Source: a virus
Direction: 5' to 3' (one strand)
IMG/VR virus record: IMGVR_UViG_3300010371_000002
Location: 1 to 64,000 of that record
DNA length: 64,000 bases
The notes under the pieces are model-generated. The model worked only from the letters and a program-made list of their open reading frames with translations, was not told the DNA's origin and ran no database searches. Each line of letters begins with the position of its first letter. Positions within the stretch are counted from its first letter, which is position 1. A program made the position numbers and the translations under genes. Below are positions 63,336 through 64,000 of this stretch, one piece after another.

Positions 63336-64000
63336 GAAGCAAGTAATCGTCCTGAAATTGGAACCATCGCCCGAGCAGTATAAATCGCTCCTGGAAACGA
63401 TGGAGGCTTTCAATATTGGCTGCCAGTATGTTGCCGATGTTGCCTATGAGAAGCGTCTTGCGAACAAGATCGCGCTCCAAAAGATCGTGTACGGCGAGCT
63501 TCGCGGCACCTATGGCCTTTCGTCTCAAATGGCGATCCGAGCGATTGCGAAAGCCTGTGAAGCCTACAAGCGTGACCGGCGCATTCACGTTCAGTTCGAC
63601 CTCTACGGCGCGATGGTCTACGATCAGCGCATTATGAGCTTTAAGGGGCTGACACACGTTTCGCTGCTGTGCTTGGCCGGACGAGAGATTGTCCCGATAC
63701 GGTATGGCGCTTATCAGTCCGCAAGGATCGATAGAGCCAAAGGACAGGCCGACCTCATTTATCGCGACGGCGTTTTCTGGCTTTGTGTGACTATCGATCT
63801 GCCCACGTCGCCGCCAATAGACCCGACTGGCGTTATTGGTGTTGACCTTGGAGTTATCAATCTCGCGGTCGATAGTGACGGGGAAATGCACTCGGGCGAT
63901 TCCGTCAAACAATGTCGCCGACGGTTTCAGAAACTTCGTGCTGGGCTTCAGTCGTGCGGTACGAAGTCGGCCAAGCGACACCTGAAGCGTATCCGGCAAA
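63334..64000 (+). CDS. tnpB: TnpB (IS200/IS605-type RNA-guided nuclease), 3' part beyond window
   Basis: First 222 residues. The N-terminus V-L-K-L-E-P-S-P-E-Q-Y-K-S-L-L, the conserved S-S-Q-M-A-I-R-A-I-A-K-A-C-E-A-Y-K helix, S-F-K-G-L-T-H-V-S-L, and the first RuvC motif G-V-I-G-V-D171-L-G-V-I-N-L-A match TnpB. The RuvC-II Glu, zinc ribbon and RuvC-III Asp would lie outside. No tnpA is visible upstream. The guide RNA of these elements lies at the 3' end, also outside. Confidence 0.85.
   Translation, partial: MKQVIVLKLEPSPEQYKSLLETMEAFNIGCQYVADVAYEKRLANKIALQKIVYGELRGTYGLSSQMAIRAIAKACEAYKRDRRIHVQFDLYGAMVYDQRIMSFKGLTHVSLLCLAGREIVPIRYGAYQSARIDRAKGQADLIYRDGVFWLCVTIDLPTSPPIDPTGVIGVDLGVINLAVDSDGEMHSGDSVKQCRRRFQKLRAGLQSCGTKSAKRHLKRIRQ

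Noticed and set aside
61500-64000. Complete IS200/IS605 transposon
   Set aside because: Only the tnpB start is present; no tnpA transposase or defined left end can be recognised inside the window.

Overview
The window looks like about 64 kb of a tailed double-stranded DNA bacteriophage or prophage, moderately GC-rich and densely packed. It holds a complete virion-structure and lysis module but no recognisable integrase, replicase or host chromosomal genes, so it is probably part of a larger phage genome. Portal, minor head and protease/scaffold resemble phage Mu (DUF935 portal, F, I/Z). The tail follows the lambda order: major tail protein, G/GT chaperones joined by a -1 frameshift, then tape measure. 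That suggests a siphovirus or a long-tailed relative. The host cannot be named. Several genes have a -10 box almost touching the start codon (leaderless type), which is common in Deinococcota, Actinobacteria and some other phyla.

Layout. 1-2053 (-): small early genes (ABA-sandwich, Ea22-like, MerR-like HTH) that include two sets of paralogs. 2062-2121: back-to-back sigma70-type promoters. 2156-10262 (+): an operon of about 24 small phage genes, many joined by ATGA overlaps, with several zinc-ribbon and DUF-type proteins. 10347-16397 (-): lysis and accessory genes (DUF1906 endolysin, metallophosphoesterase, DUF4406 protein, two papain-like proteins, small membrane proteins, holin, XhlA-like protein). 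16762-33425 (-): distal tail and fibre genes (BppU-like, SGNH-hydrolase spike, kelch and sialidase-like fibres), with a retropepsin/DUF5678-like pair and a + strand acyltransferase between them. 33490-44453 (-): tape measure, GT chaperones, tail tube, connectors, capsid and cement. 44453-47992 (-): a very large head fusion. 48507-54096 (-): zinc-ribbon and hypothetical genes, a glycosyltransferase/FkbM methyltransferase cassette and a tRNA-like element. 54183-57810 (-): portal, TerL, TerS. 57834-63335 (-): metallopeptidase, RyR protein, a run of tiny membrane proteins, HTH and HTH-HNH proteins, and a second metallophosphoesterase. 63334-64000 (+): start of a TnpB gene, cut by the window edge.

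How it works together. The long leftward late block builds head, neck, tail and fibres, then lyses the cell. It is punctuated by hairpin terminators (48.0, 42.95, 33.4, 21.0, 17.0 and 15.3 kb). Isolated + strand genes (acyltransferase, zinc-ribbon membrane protein, two small genes at 48 kb, tnpB) sit in it like morons with their own promoters, and three of them overlap the 3' end of a late gene on the other strand.

Most notable: a 1179-residue head protein combining F-like, zinc-ribbon, 2H-phosphoesterase, protease and scaffold modules with nested internal starts; a chain of unannotated mini membrane proteins with a 19-residue cationic peptide at 59.4-60.4 kb; a retropepsin gene pair in the tail region; histidine-rich repeats at the tape-measure C-terminus; a 141-nt tRNA-like element; a 40-bp perfect palindrome; and the canonical T TTA AAA frameshift site.
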